Source: Bacillus amyloliquefaciens DSM 7 = ATCC 23350
Lineage (GTDB): Bacteria > Bacillota > Bacilli > Bacillales > Bacillaceae
DNA length: 64,000 nt
Reading direction: 5' to 3'
Assembly (NCBI RefSeq): GCF_000196735.1
Contig: NC_014551.1
Location: forward strand, 2,103,001 to 2,167,000
The notes beneath the pieces were generated by a model that ran no database searches, was not told the DNA's origin, and saw only the letters and a list, made by a program, of their open reading frames with translations. Numbering within the stretch: position 1 is the stretch's first letter; the number at the start of each line of letters is the position of its first letter. This document shows, one piece after another, positions 28,907 to 39,080 of the stretch. The position numbers and the translations under genes were made by a program.

Positions 28907-30381
28907 TTTTTGTGCTGCCATTTGTAGGTAGCGACGGTTTTAGCCGGGATAACGGCTTCGAACTGCCGATCCTCTGAAACGACATGGAATTTTTGCTCCG
29001 CAGATGTCTGGTTGATCACGACTGTTACAATGGATTGATCAGGATTAAGAAACGATACGTTCGAAACTGTGTTTTTGGAGCCGTAATTACTTTCTATCCG
29101 TTTTGCTCCGCGGTCGACAAATTTTGAAAAGTTGCCTGTCATATGATAGATCGGGATATTCCAATAGCGGTCAGGATTTTTAGCGTCCTGAATAAACAGC
29201 GTCGGATCCGGGGTGCCTATCCAATGATGCGTCTTAATTTGACTGTCGAGCATCGTCACCCACGCATTGTAGCTGGACGCGCCGTTGCGGAAATACTGCG
29301 CGATCCGGTCCGCTCCTTCTGTCCCCCAGACAGACCGCTCCGTTAAGTGAATAGATTTATCAGGATATCGCCTTCCGATTTCCGACATGACGGAAAGGTC
29401 TCCGTCATAATCATGAAAAGCAATGCCGTCTGCCGCCTGGTTTCCTTTTTTATCATCTAAAATCGGCGGAATATAGTTCCACGCCCCGCTTGCATTGTGA
29501 TCATAAATCCAAATTTTCGTGTCAATTAAATGTTTCTTCATTTCTTTTTTTAAGGCCTGCGCCAGTTTGCGCTGCTGAGACGGCGGCATATACATGCTCG
29601 GATAGTCAATTTCCAGCAAAGGTTCATTTTGAAGAGTCATCGCATAAATCGGGATCCCTTGCTTTTCGTACGCTTCAATAAATTTGCGGAAATAAACGGC
29701 CAGCTCGCTGATATATTTATCTTTCAGCTTTCCTCGCTTGAGATTTTTATTCGTTTTCATCCATGCGGGCGGGCTCCACGGTGAGGCAATGATTTTCAGC
29801 TTCGGATTTATCGCCAGCGCTTCCTTGATGGTTGCTGTAATGTGTAAATCAATATCCTTTTGAATCGAGAAATGTCTGAGCTTAGGATCTTTTCGGCCTT
29901 CAGGCATATCGTCATACGTATAAAATTCCTGGGCCGTAAAATCTGATGTCCCTATCGTTATGCGCATGACGTCCATGCCGATGCCTTCATTGGGATCAAC
30001 CAGTTTTTTCAACACTTCTTTTCTTTTTCCGGGCGACATTTTCGATAAATTAGAGATAGTGGATTCTTCCAGAGATGATCCTATGCCTAATACACTTTGA
30101 TAGCGGTGCGACGGATCAATATACACGGCAGTGGAGTCAGAAGCCTTCTTTTTTGTCAAAGTCAGTGGGGTTTGTTCATCTAAGGCGTATTTCACTTCTT
30201 TCGGACCGTCATACCATGTACGGGAAGCCGGATCTTTTTCCGAACTGTACCACACCCTTACTTTGTTTTTGTCCGGAGCTTTCCGATCAGTCGCATACAC
30301 TTCGGTTTCCATGCTGCCTGATAATAAAAAAGAAAGCAAAAGAAAAGCCAGCGTCATGTACAGACCTTTTTTAAAAAACAT
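28903..30381 (-). CDS. Secreted glycoside hydrolase family 30 enzyme
   Basis: 492 residues with a signal peptide ending near AYA-type sequence (SGSMETEVYATD). GH30 (beta/alpha)8 barrel plus a C-terminal beta domain (GNFSKFVDRGAKRI ... AVIPAKTVATYKW). Acid/base Glu in MTLQNEP and nucleophile Glu in HLTERSVWG. The overall type (GIGSSLEES near 97) suggests the glucosylceramidase/endo-beta-1,6-glucanase subfamilies rather than GH30_8 xylanase, by inference. Absent from this locus in B. subtilis 168. Upstream leader has a cre-like site. Confidence 0.85.
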   Translation of the reverse strand: MFFKKGLYMTLAFLLLSFLLSGSMETEVYATDRKAPDKNKVRVWYSSEKDPASRTWYDGPKEVKYALDEQTPLTLTKKKASDSTAVYIDPSHRYQSVLGIGSSLEESTISNLSKMSPGKRKEVLKKLVDPNEGIGMDVMRITIGTSDFTAQEFYTYDDMPEGRKDPKLRHFSIQKDIDLHITATIKEALAINPKLKIIASPWSPPAWMKTNKNLKRGKLKDKYISELAVYFRKFIEAYEKQGIPIYAMTLQNEPLLEIDYPSMYMPPSQQRKLAQALKKEMKKHLIDTKIWIYDHNASGAWNYIPPILDDKKGNQAADGIAFHDYDGDLSVMSEIGRRYPDKSIHLTERSVWGTEGADRIAQYFRNGASSYNAWVTMLDSQIKTHHWIGTPDPTLFIQDAKNPDRYWNIPIYHMTGNFSKFVDRGAKRIESNYGSKNTVSNVSFLNPDQSIVTVVINQTSAEQKFHVVSEDRQFEAVIPAKTVATYKWQHKK

Positions 30382-30438
30382 AACCTCATCATCCCCTTCC
30401 TGGGTTTTATAAAAGATTCAGAATGAAAAGCCGGACAG

Positions 30439-30472
30439 TCACCTCCTTTCCACCAAAATGAATGCGCTTTCA
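30439..30472 (-). promoter_or_regulatory. Leader of the GH30 gene: cre-like site and upstream Shine-Dalgarno sequence
   Basis: TGAATGCGCTTTCA (30459-30472) matches the CcpA cre consensus with one mismatch, suggesting carbon catabolite repression. Just downstream on the minus strand GGAAAGGAGGTGA (30439-30451) is a near-perfect ribosome-binding sequence ~60 bp ahead of the gene's own GGAAGGGG site, with no long ORF behind it. Confidence 0.5.
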
Positions 30473-30488
30473 AAAATACTGATAAAAA

Positions 30489-30518
30489 GGGCGGCTTCAC
30501 ACAGTCGTGAAGCCTTCT
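30489..30518 (-). terminator. Terminator of the GH1 gene
   Basis: GGCTTCAC/GTGAAGCC (30493-30514) followed on the minus strand by GCCCTTTTTATC; it separates the GH1 gene from the GH30 gene. Confidence 0.8.
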
Positions 30519-30534
30519 CTTTTAACATACACAT

Positions 30535-31980
<1,446 letters not shown>

Positions 31981-32100
31981 TCATATCCTCCTTTATTTGA
32001 CCGCCGCTTGTTTTGCCGAATAGTCCTCCGCGGCAGCTCACACATCCGCTTTGCAAGTTTGGAAGAATTCAATCCCTTACTTTTCATATTATACACTCAC

Positions 32101-32129
32101 ATTATAATTGTACCGGTACAATTTTTCAA
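32101..32129 (-). promoter_or_regulatory. Sigma-A promoter of the GH1 gene with embedded operator
   Basis: On the minus strand TTGAAA (32129-32124), a 17-bp spacer and TATAAT (32106-32101) form a near-consensus promoter. The spacer is filled by the perfect palindrome AATTGTACCGGTACAATT (32106-32123). A repressor bound there would block RNA polymerase. The adjacent GntR-family gene is the obvious candidate. Confidence 0.75.
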
Positions 32130-32225
32130 TACATAAACAGTTATACTTATTTTGCGAAATGGCTTTTAAAAACGATTATGCTATAATTCTGAAATAGCGG
32201 GACAATAAATAAATGAGGAATGTAT

Positions 32226-32951
32226 ATGTTAAAATACCAGCAAATCGCGATGGATATTGAAAAATATATAGAAGAGCATCAGCTTCAGCAAGGGGATAAA
32301 CTGCCTGTGCTGCAAACTTTAATGACTCAGTTTAACGTGAGCAAAAGCACGATCACCAAGTCCTTGGATTTATTAGAAAAAAAGGGGATTGTGTTTCAAG
32401 TGAGAGGAAGCGGCATTTTTGTCAGACGGAATAAAAGAAAAGGGTATATCAGCCTGCTTTCTAATCAGGGATTTAAAGAATCACTTGAAGATTTTAATGT
32501 CACCTCAACATTATTAGCGCTGGAAGTGAGAAAGCCCACGCCTGAGGCTGCGCAAAATCTGAATATGCCGTCTGACGGCGACGTGTATTATGTCAAACGA
32601 ATCCGGTATATTGACGGGAAGACATTATGTATCGAGGAGTCATTTTATAACAAATCGATTATTACGTATTTGAATAAAGAGATTGTGTCAGATTCAATTT
32701 TTGATTATATTAGGGATGGTCTCGGATTGAAGCGCGGTTTTTCAGATTTATACTTGTACGCGGGGATGTTAAATGAGGAAGAAGCGGAGTACTTAGGGCT
32801 GTTTACAGGAGCGCCTAAGCTTTGCGTTGAAACGATTTTTCATTTAACCAACGGCCAGCCGTTTGACTTTTCAAAAGTCACCTATCACTACGAACAATCA
32901 CAGTTTTTCATCCAGGCGAACAGCCACCTATTTGAACAAGAAACGACGTAA
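32226..32951 (+). CDS. GntR/HutC-family transcriptional regulator
   Basis: About 241 residues; ATG 32226 is preferred over 32220 because GAGGA lies at 32215-32219. The N-terminal winged helix (YIEEHQLQQGDKLPVLQTLMTQFNVSKSTITKSLDLLEKKG, about 10-60) is followed by a UTRA effector domain (about 80-235). Related regulators such as GmuR and BglR control beta-glucoside or mannan genes and respond to phosphosugars. Likely regulates the divergent GH1 gene. Confidence 0.85.
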   Translation: MLKYQQIAMDIEKYIEEHQLQQGDKLPVLQTLMTQFNVSKSTITKSLDLLEKKGIVFQVRGSGIFVRRNKRKGYISLLSNQGFKESLEDFNVTSTLLALEVRKPTPEAAQNLNMPSDGDVYYVKRIRYIDGKTLCIEESFYNKSIITYLNKEIVSDSIFDYIRDGLGLKRGFSDLYLYAGMLNEEEAEYLGLFTGAPKLCVETIFHLTNGQPFDFSKVTYHYEQSQFFIQANSHLFEQETT

Positions 32952-32970
32952 GCTGTGGTGCTTGAACAGA

Positions 32971-33008
32971 AAACACCCAATGCGCAAACAGACGCACTGG
33001 GTGTTTTT
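32971..33008. terminator. Bidirectional terminator between the GntR gene and ctpA
   Basis: AACACCCA...TGGGTGTT with an internal second pairing TGCGC/GCGCA-like region and flanking A/T tracts. Confidence 0.75.
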
Positions 33009-34415
33009 TTACTTCTTCATGGCTTTATTTAATGTTTCAACGGCTTTTTTCATTTGTGTATCGTTGTCTGCAAGCTGTTTTTGCAGGTCCGTCATCAATT
33101 TTGCCGTTGTGTCTCCTGTTAAAATGCCTGTTTCTTTCAGTTTCTCTTTTGCTTGGAATTGTTTGACCGCTTGTTCAAACGCTTTATCATACGTGCCGTT
33201 TACATTCACGCTGTATCCCAGCGCCTCCAGCATTTTTTGCGCATTTGTGACGGTCGTTCCGGAATCTCCGTATTGATACGTTTTTTCCGCATCTAAATAA
33301 GGCAGGTTTGCATAATCAGGAAGCTTGACTTGATATTGCGGTTCGATGCCTTTTTTATGAATCCATTCTCCGTCCGCTGTCAGCCATTTTGCGATTGTCA
33401 GTTTAACGGTGGATCCGTCACTGTAATCTTTTGCCGTCTGCACGGTCCCTTTTCCGAACGTTTTCTCGCCGATCAGCGGGATGCCCGATGATTCATGCAG
33501 CGCAGCCGACATGATTTCCGCGGCGCTCGCGGTGCCGTCATTGACGAGAACGACTGTCGGTTTTGTCACTTTGCGCTCTTTCGTCGCTTTCATGACCTCT
33601 TTCGTGCCGTCCTTATATTCAACCTGCATGATATTTTTTCCTTTATCGATAAACATGTTGCTCATTTTGATGGCTTCATCCATCAGTCCGCCCGGGTTGC
33701 CTCTTAAATCCAAAATATACCCTTTCGCCCCTTGTTTTTCGAGGCTGTCAATGGCTGAATTCAGCTCTTTTGCCGTCGATTCGGAGAAGGATGTGATTTG
33801 GATTTCGCCGATGCCGCCTTTTTTCATTTCAGAGTACACCGTTTCGACCGGAATGGTGTCACGTTTGATCGACAGGTTCAGATCGCCGACACCCGCTCTG
33901 TGCAGCACGAGCTTGACGTTTGTTCCCTTTTTGCCGCGGATTAACGCGACGGCTTCGCTTACATTAAGGCCTTTGACGCTTTTACCGTCGACTTTCAAGA
34001 TCTGGTCATTCGGTTTAATTCCCGCTTTTTCCGCAGGCGACCCTTTGATCGGTGATACGATCAGGATGCTGCCGTCCTTTTCTTCCACTTGTGCGCCGAT
34101 TCCTTCAAACGAAGCGGAAATGGTTTCTCCAAACGACTTTCCTTCCTGCGGGTCCATATAAGAAGAATACGGATCATCCAAGGAACTGATCATACCTTTT
34201 ATCGCTCCGTCTACTAATTTGCTGTCATCTGTTTTTTGGTAGTAATCACTTTTAATCTGCTCGTAGGCTTTATTGAATTTCTCAAATTTGCTGTTCGACA
34301 AAGCAGCCGAGCCTTGTCCTAAAATGGTCGTATTGCCCGTGATAAACAGCGTAAGCGCCGAGGCTGCGACCGCAGTGATCAATATGATAAAAAACAGTTT
34401 AAATTGCCGCTTCAA
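33009..34415 (-). CDS. ctpA: Carboxy-terminal processing protease CtpA
   Basis: 468 residues. N-terminal membrane anchor/signal (LFFIILITAVAASALTLFI), PDZ domain (about 95-180, IVSPIKGSPAEKAGIKPNDQIL), S41 peptidase domain with catalytic Ser in VNDGTASAAEIMSAAL and Lys in GEKTFGKGTVQ, and a C-terminal peptidoglycan-binding module (about 385-440). Paralogue of CtpB; degrades membrane or cell-wall associated substrates. Confidence 0.92.
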   Translation of the reverse strand: MKRQFKLFFIILITAVAASALTLFITGNTTILGQGSAALSNSKFEKFNKAYEQIKSDYYQKTDDSKLVDGAIKGMISSLDDPYSSYMDPQEGKSFGETISASFEGIGAQVEEKDGSILIVSPIKGSPAEKAGIKPNDQILKVDGKSVKGLNVSEAVALIRGKKGTNVKLVLHRAGVGDLNLSIKRDTIPVETVYSEMKKGGIGEIQITSFSESTAKELNSAIDSLEKQGAKGYILDLRGNPGGLMDEAIKMSNMFIDKGKNIMQVEYKDGTKEVMKATKERKVTKPTVVLVNDGTASAAEIMSAALHESSGIPLIGEKTFGKGTVQTAKDYSDGSTVKLTIAKWLTADGEWIHKKGIEPQYQVKLPDYANLPYLDAEKTYQYGDSGTTVTNAQKMLEALGYSVNVNGTYDKAFEQAVKQFQAKEKLKETGILTGDTTAKLMTDLQKQLADNDTQMKKAVETLNKAMKK

Positions 34416-34561
34416 GAAAACACCACCTTTTTATTCTTACATTATTATCATAGACGAACGCTCATTCGTCAACTTCAAACGTGAAGCGCCCTTCTTTCCC
34501 GTTTACCCAAACCTATGCTTTTCTCTCAACATATGCTGAGGAAGAAAGGAGGATTCGGACT

Positions 34562-35267
34562 TTGAGCAAATATTTAGAAATGCTGTCCTTATTCGGAGTC
34601 GGAGGAGCCCACCCCGGCGGGCTCGCTTTTTCTAAATCCGTTCTCACAAAAGCGGCCCCTCCTTCTGGCGAGCCGATCCTTGACGCCGGCTGCGGAACGG
34701 GACAGACAGCCGCTTATCTCGGCCATCTGATGTATCCCGTCACCTGTGTCGATAAGGACCCCCTCATGCTTGAAAAAGCAGCAAAGCGATTTGCCGCTGA
34801 AGACTTAACCATTCCGGTCTATTTGGCGGAGCTTGAGCGGCTTCCGTTTGCGGAAAATCAATTTTCGGCCGTTCTTTCTGAATCAGTTCTCACCTTTTCA
34901 AATCTTGATTCATCGCTCTCTGAAATACTGAGGGTTCTTAAACCCGGGGGCATGCTAATCGGCATTGAAGCAGCTTTAAAAAAACCCCTGCCGAAAAACG
35001 CCATCACGCAGATAAAAGACTTCTACGGTTTTACCGTATTGCAAGATGAAGCGGCATGGAAGCAGAGATTGCTTCAGCAAGGCTTTCAAAAAGCGGAATT
35101 CATTCCCGCTTCCTATGAAAACAATGCGCTCGCAGGATCCCACTACAGAAATGGATTTGTCGCCCGTTATCGAGCCTGCCCACTACGATACGCTGACGGC
35201 TCATTACGAACTTATGCAGACGTACAGTGAGTATATGGGACACTGCGCTTTTGTCGCTTACAAGTAA
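34562..35267 (+). pseudogene. yodH: SAM-dependent methyltransferase YodH with a 1-bp frameshift near the C-terminus
   Basis: TTG start at 34562 behind GGAGG. The Rossmann core is intact: motif I ILDAGCGTGQTAAYLG, post-I CVDKDPLML, and VLSESVLTFSNLDSSLSEILRVLKPGG. The first frame reads to 35230 with an atypical end. A +1 shift around 35130-35150 moves to the frame ending PVIEPAHYDTLTAHYELMQT...YMGHCAFVAYK (stop 35265-35267), the plausible native tail. With one base removed the length is 234 residues, against 233 for B. subtilis YodH. The core may still be active; alternatively a sequence error. Confidence 0.75.
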
Positions 35268-35364
35268 ATCGGCAGTTGTCCTCCTGTTTTCGTCCAACCT
35301 TTTTATGGCACTCTATCATAAGCTGACATAGAAAGATAGGTTAGATAGGATAGGAGGAGAAAAG

Positions 35365-35616
35365 ATGCAAAACTATTATCATATTTGCCGACAGCACCAT
35401 GGAAAAGTAGCAAGAATTACAGAACGAAACGGCAGAGTGCATGTAGGGAGAATCGTACGGGTAACACGCAGCAAAGTGTATATCTCCCCGGTCGGTCACG
35501 GAGGCCACAGAGGTTACGGATACGGATACTGGGGCTGGGGAGGCTGGGGAGCAGCCTACGGTATCGGTCTTGGTTTAATTACCGGATTTGCGCTTGGAGG
35601 TTTACTTTTCTGGTAA
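35365..35616 (+). CDS. yodI: YodI, small Gly/Trp/Tyr-rich spore protein
   Basis: 83 residues. A basic SH3-like N-terminal half (HGKVARITERNGRVHVGRIVRV) is followed by a HRGYGYGYWGWGGWGAAYG stretch and a hydrophobic glycine-rich end. RBS AGGAGG. Upstream CATAAGCTG (35317-35325) resembles a sigma-K -10, though the nearest AC is 18 bases away. Matches B. subtilis YodI in length; a spore-surface role is inferred. Confidence 0.8.
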   Translation: MQNYYHICRQHHGKVARITERNGRVHVGRIVRVTRSKVYISPVGHGGHRGYGYGYWGWGGWGAAYGIGLGLITGFALGGLLFW

Positions 35617-35625
35617 TAAAAGAAA

Positions 35626-35656
35626 GCCCGCTTTCTGTTTTTCAAGCGGGCTTTTT
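35626..35656. terminator. Bidirectional terminator between yodI and yodJ
   Basis: AAAGCCCGCTT...AAGCGGGCTTT with T tract. Confidence 0.85.
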
Positions 35657-35660
35657 CTTA

Positions 35661-36479
35661 TTACACTTTCTTTACTTCATTAAAGTATTCTTCAAGCGTT
35701 AATTGATGGTCATGGATGGCTTTTGCCGCTTTTTTGCCTACATAACGCAAATGCCATGGTTCATACTCATACTTTGTCACATTTTCTTTGCCTTTAGGAT
35801 AGCGGATGATAAAGCCGTATTCATACGCATGGTCTTTCACCCATTTGCCATCTGCCGTGTTTCCGAACGCTTCGTTCAGCTCATATCCGTTGCTTTTGCT
35901 GGAAATGTCCATGGCAAGCCCCGTCTGATGTTCGCTTTGTCCCGGATATGCAACTGCTTCTTTCGCCTTCTTTTCACCTTTCAGACTGACTTCATTATCG
36001 AAAATCACTTTCTGTCTGTCATATGAGCGGTATCCTGAAACGGCAACAAGATCATAGCCTTCTTTTTTCCCCGCGTTGAATAGTTCCGCCAAAGCATCGG
36101 CGGCAGGTTTGCGGATATATCGTTTCTCGATTTTCTCAGTGAAAGAAAATTCAACTTTCGGGATGACGAGATCATTCGGTTTATATTCTCCCGGCAGCGT
36201 GTATGTCTTATTCACGAGCGCAAGTGTATTTGCCGGGTTTTGAATGGTCTCAAGCCCGTTCACTTCTTTAATATCATTAAAATATTTGCTCTCCAATACA
36301 AAATCGCTGTCTTCTGTCTTCGTTGTTTTTTTGCTAGATGTGTCATCTGATTGTTTTGTTTCGGCTGCTGTTTTTGTGTCCTTATGGCTGTCGCCGCCTG
36401 AAATGCTGCAGCCGGTTCCCACGATTGCAGTTACGCTGAGAGCAGCAGCGAGCGAGAACCATTTAGTGGATTTCTTCAT
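35661..36479 (-). CDS. yodJ: D-alanyl-D-alanine carboxypeptidase lipoprotein (VanY family)
   Basis: 272 residues. Lipobox in IVGTGCSIS, Thr/Lys/Asp-rich linker, then a VanY/peptidase M15B domain with SGYRSYDRQKVIFD, the zinc motif SEHQTGLAMDIS (HxxxxxxD) and EPWHLRYVG (EXWH). It trims the terminal D-Ala of peptidoglycan stem peptides outside the membrane. Confidence 0.92.
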   Translation of the reverse strand: MKKSTKWFSLAAALSVTAIVGTGCSISGGDSHKDTKTAAETKQSDDTSSKKTTKTEDSDFVLESKYFNDIKEVNGLETIQNPANTLALVNKTYTLPGEYKPNDLVIPKVEFSFTEKIEKRYIRKPAADALAELFNAGKKEGYDLVAVSGYRSYDRQKVIFDNEVSLKGEKKAKEAVAYPGQSEHQTGLAMDISSKSNGYELNEAFGNTADGKWVKDHAYEYGFIIRYPKGKENVTKYEYEPWHLRYVGKKAAKAIHDHQLTLEEYFNEVKKV

Positions 36480-36562
36480 TTTACCCTTACCTTTCTATTT
36501 TTGAATCAGGGCGATGCATAAAGAAGAGGGCTGCTTTTATCAGCATGACCCTCATCCCAAGT

Positions 36563-37261
36563 TTACGATACAGTATGCAGCGCCAATTTTATCATATCAT
36601 GAAAAGTGGTTTGACGCTCTTCTGCCGTTGTCTCTTCTCCCGTTAACACGTGATCGCTTACAGTCAGGATAGACAGCGCTTTTTTGCCGTATTTTGCGGC
36701 AAGCGTATATAAAGCAGTCGTTTCCATTTCTACGCCGAGAACGCCGTATCTGGCAAGCTTTTCAATTTGAGAGTCTTCATTGTAAAACTGATCGGCGGTG
36801 AATACGCTTCCGACCGCTACAGGAAGATTGTTTTTTTGCGCTTCCTGATACGCTTTATGAAGCAGTTCGAAGTCTGCGCAAGGAGCATAATCTACACTTC
36901 CGAAGGCGACACGGTTCATCTGTGAATCCGTTGAAGACGTCATCGCCAAAATCACGTCACGCACCTTCACGTCATTACGGATGGCTCCGCATGAACCGAC
37001 TCTGATTAAGTTTTGAACATCATAGCTTTGAATCAGTTCATTCACATAGATAGAGATAGACGGAACACCCATGCCGGTGCCTTGCACTGATACTTTTTTG
37101 CCGTTAAATGTACCCGTAAATCCGTACATTCCTCTGACTTCATTATAACATTCCACATTTTCAAGATACGTTTCCGCAATAAATTTCGCTCTCAGCGGAT
37201 CTCCCGGCAAAAGCACTGTATCCGCAATCTGACCTTTTTCTGCGTTTATATGTACACTCAT
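36563..37261 (-). CDS. deoD: Purine nucleoside phosphorylase DeoD
   Basis: 232 residues from ATG 37261 ([20 protein letters not shown]), chosen for the GGAGGAAAAGG upstream and the family length of 233. Hexameric bacterial PNP features: [36 protein letters not shown] and [17 protein letters not shown]. Phosphorolyses purine (deoxy)nucleosides in salvage. Confidence 0.95.
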   Translation of the reverse strand: MSVHINAEKGQIADTVLLPGDPLRAKFIAETYLENVECYNEVRGMYGFTGTFNGKKVSVQGTGMGVPSISIYVNELIQSYDVQNLIRVGSCGAIRNDVKVRDVILAMTSSTDSQMNRVAFGSVDYAPCADFELLHKAYQEAQKNNLPVAVGSVFTADQFYNEDSQIEKLARYGVLGVEMETTALYTLAAKYGKKALSILTVSDHVLTGEETTAEERQTTFHDMIKLALHTVS

Positions 37262-37399
37262 TTCCTTTTCCTCCTGCCTATTCAAGCTCCCACCCATTGT
37301 ACACTGAATAACGGTAAGAGACAATCATCAGCATTGATCAGGGCGATCTTGGGCAGAATATGGCGGGAAGACAAGCCTAAGAAAAAGGAGTGAGCATAA

Positions 37400-37525
37400 A
37401 TGGGCAAAAAACAGCGCAATCGGGTGACCGGCCAGAAAAAGAACAATCATGTACCCGTTTCAGACGTGATTGCAGCTGATGAAGCGCACGGAAAAGAGCA
37501 TTCCGCTGCTAAACGGAAGCCTTAA
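37400..37525 (+). CDS. Small basic hydrophilic protein, 41 residues
   Basis: ATG 37400, stop TAA 37523-37525, RBS AAAAAGGAG at 37382-37390. The sequence begins MGKKQRNRVTGQKKNNHVP and ends AAKRKP: lysine/arginine-rich and likely unstructured, somewhat like small spore-core proteins. Followed directly by a terminator. Family not recognised. Confidence 0.65.
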   Translation: MGKKQRNRVTGQKKNNHVPVSDVIAADEAHGKEHSAAKRKP

Positions 37526-37540
37526 AACTGCCTTTGAAGA

Positions 37541-37578
37541 CAAAACGGAAGCCGGCTGAAGATTCAGCCGGCCCCGTT
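37541..37578. terminator. Bidirectional terminator between the 41-residue ORF and yodL
   Basis: AAACGG-AAGCCGGCTGAA-GATTCAGCCGGC-CCCGTTTT, a long GC-rich stem with T tract. Confidence 0.85.
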
Positions 37579-37902
37579 TTACCTCGGCTGGACGAGCAGA
37601 CGGTTAATTTTGCTCCATCCCGCAGGGTTAAGCCTGTAATAGGTCTTTCCTTTTCTTCCTTCGTCTATGAGTATGACATCTCCGGTCGCTATGAATCTGG
37701 CTTGATAGTCGTTTGGAACCGTATCAGGCACATTAAAAACAGAAAATGCCCTTTCCAGTGCGTCTTGATGATTGTCAGCGGCCAGCTCTGTCCGATAGAC
37801 GACCCTGTATCCCTTTTTCTCACCGTAGCGGGGTGTTTGAAAAATCGTCACATCATAGGCACAAGTCTTTTTTTTAAACACAGGCAGCGATAACAGCATC
37901 AA
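37579..37902 (-). CDS. yodL: YodL, early sporulation cell-shape inhibitor
   Basis: 107 residues, small soluble protein (DVTIFQTPRYGEKKGYRVVYRTELA ... YYRLNPAGWSKINRLLVQPR). Length equals B. subtilis YodL (106), an early sporulation protein whose overproduction perturbs MreB-dependent elongation. No catalytic motif. Confidence 0.82.
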   Translation of the reverse strand: MMLLSLPVFKKKTCAYDVTIFQTPRYGEKKGYRVVYRTELAADNHQDALERAFSVFNVPDTVPNDYQARFIATGDVILIDEGRKGKTYYRLNPAGWSKINRLLVQPR

Positions 37903-37958
37903 GATCCCTCCCTCTTATTTCTTAATAGTATTAGCGTTTTTTCTCATTTTTCCTGTCT

Positions 37959-38591
37959 CTATTTTTGTCGAAACGGGTGATACTTTTCGTCAAAGAGCGC
38001 AAAAAGCGAGACGAGGCATAGTCCGAGACTGAATCCCGCAAGGACATCCGTCGGAAAATGCGCGCCCAAATAAATTCTGCTGAACCCGATGAGGAGGACG
38101 AGACCTCCGGTAAAGACGGAGACAGCCCGCTTTCTTTTCGTAAAAAAAGGAACATGCTTGATCAAAAACCAGGCGATGACAGGATATATCACTGCCGCAT
38201 TCATGGAGTGGCCGCTTGGAAAACTGTATGAAGTTTCATGGACGAGCGGCTCAAAAGCGGGTCTGGCTCTTTCAATCAATTCTTTTATTTTAATGTTTAC
38301 AATTCGTTCAATGAGAAAAAGAAGCGGCAAAAAAACAACATCCGGCGTTTTTTTGTACATATACAGGGCCGCGCCTGTCAAAAGAAGAAGCGGCAAAAGC
38401 ACCGCGGTCGTGCCGAGCTCCGTTATCCATAGCATCAATTCATTCAGCCAGGCAGCCCTGATCCTGACCGCCGCTTCTATCACCCGCTCGTCAAAAGCCT
38501 GAACGGCTTCTATCCGGATCGCTGCTGCGAGCAGAATAAACAATGCGAAAAGACTTGCTGGCTTGTACAACGTTTTCCCCCCATTTATCAT
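37959..38591 (-). CDS. yodM: PAP2-family membrane phosphatase
   Basis: 210 residues, about six membrane helices. The three phosphatase signature motifs are present: KELIERARP, PSGHSMNAA and SRIYLGAHFPTDVLAG, with both catalytic histidines. The family dephosphorylates undecaprenyl pyrophosphate or lipid phosphates at the outer face of the membrane. Confidence 0.88.
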   Translation of the reverse strand: MINGGKTLYKPASLFALFILLAAAIRIEAVQAFDERVIEAAVRIRAAWLNELMLWITELGTTAVLLPLLLLTGAALYMYKKTPDVVFLPLLFLIERIVNIKIKELIERARPAFEPLVHETSYSFPSGHSMNAAVIYPVIAWFLIKHVPFFTKRKRAVSVFTGGLVLLIGFSRIYLGAHFPTDVLAGFSLGLCLVSLFALFDEKYHPFRQK

Positions 38592-38611
38592 TCTCCCGAG
38601 CCGATTGAAAA

Positions 38612-38640
38612 AACCGAAGCATTTTTCACTTCGGTTCCGC
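38612..38640 (-). terminator. Terminator downstream of yozD
   Basis: AACCGAAG-CATTTTTCA-CTTCGGTT followed on the minus strand by TTTTTTCAA. Confidence 0.75.
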
Positions 38641-38644
38641 AGTT

Positions 38645-38818
38645 TCAGTCTTCATCAAGCTCTTCGTCTATCATACATTTTTCTAATAAATAATCAAAGG
38701 TGATGTCGGCTATTTCAAAGATCTCCTCTTCACTCGGTATGTACCCGCGCATTGCAAGCTGGCTGTAAAAAAAATCAGCTATCTCTTCTGTGTCAATCAC
38801 AAGATCTATTTCTTTCAT
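38645..38818 (-). CDS. yozD: YozD, small acidic protein
   Basis: 57 residues from ATG 38818 (MKEIDLVIDTEEIADFFYSQ), chosen because AGGAGG sits upstream; an upstream ATG at 38863 has none. Strongly acidic (ends DEELDED) and predicted helical, YozD family. Function unknown. Confidence 0.8.
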   Translation of the reverse strand: MKEIDLVIDTEEIADFFYSQLAMRGYIPSEEEIFEIADITFDYLLEKCMIDEELDED

Positions 38819-38936
38819 GCTAACACCGCCTCCTTTTTTATGTTTTATGAAAAAACCCTTCAAATTATACCCGAAAGTTCTAAACGTTTTGTCCGCTCAT
38901 ATACTTTTAAAAAAACAAGCCCCGGAGGGAGAAAAG

Positions 38937-39080
38937 ATGATGACGAAAATGATGGCTTTATTGGACGGAGATGGATTTGATATCGTATTGGAAAAAGTGC
39001 TGAAAGGAATGTCGTTTGTGATCTTTGCCGGCTGTCTGCCCTGGTTTTTATATGTCACCGTCCGTTTTTTTGCCGGCTAG
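38937..39080 (+). CDS. Small single-pass membrane protein, 47 residues
   Basis: ATG 38937 behind CCCGGAGGGAG. One strong hydrophobic helix (MSFVIFAGCLPWFLYVTVRFF) in the C-terminal half. Its TAG stop shares bases with the stop of convergent yodN through the palindrome CTAG. Family unknown, but a good start site and membrane helix support it. Confidence 0.65.
   Translation: MMTKMMALLDGDGFDIVLEKVLKGMSFVIFAGCLPWFLYVTVRFFAG

Noticed and set aside
33481..34161. 226-codon plus-strand frame antisense to ctpA
   Set aside because: Entirely within the clear CtpA coding sequence; a shadow of codon bias, with no start signal.
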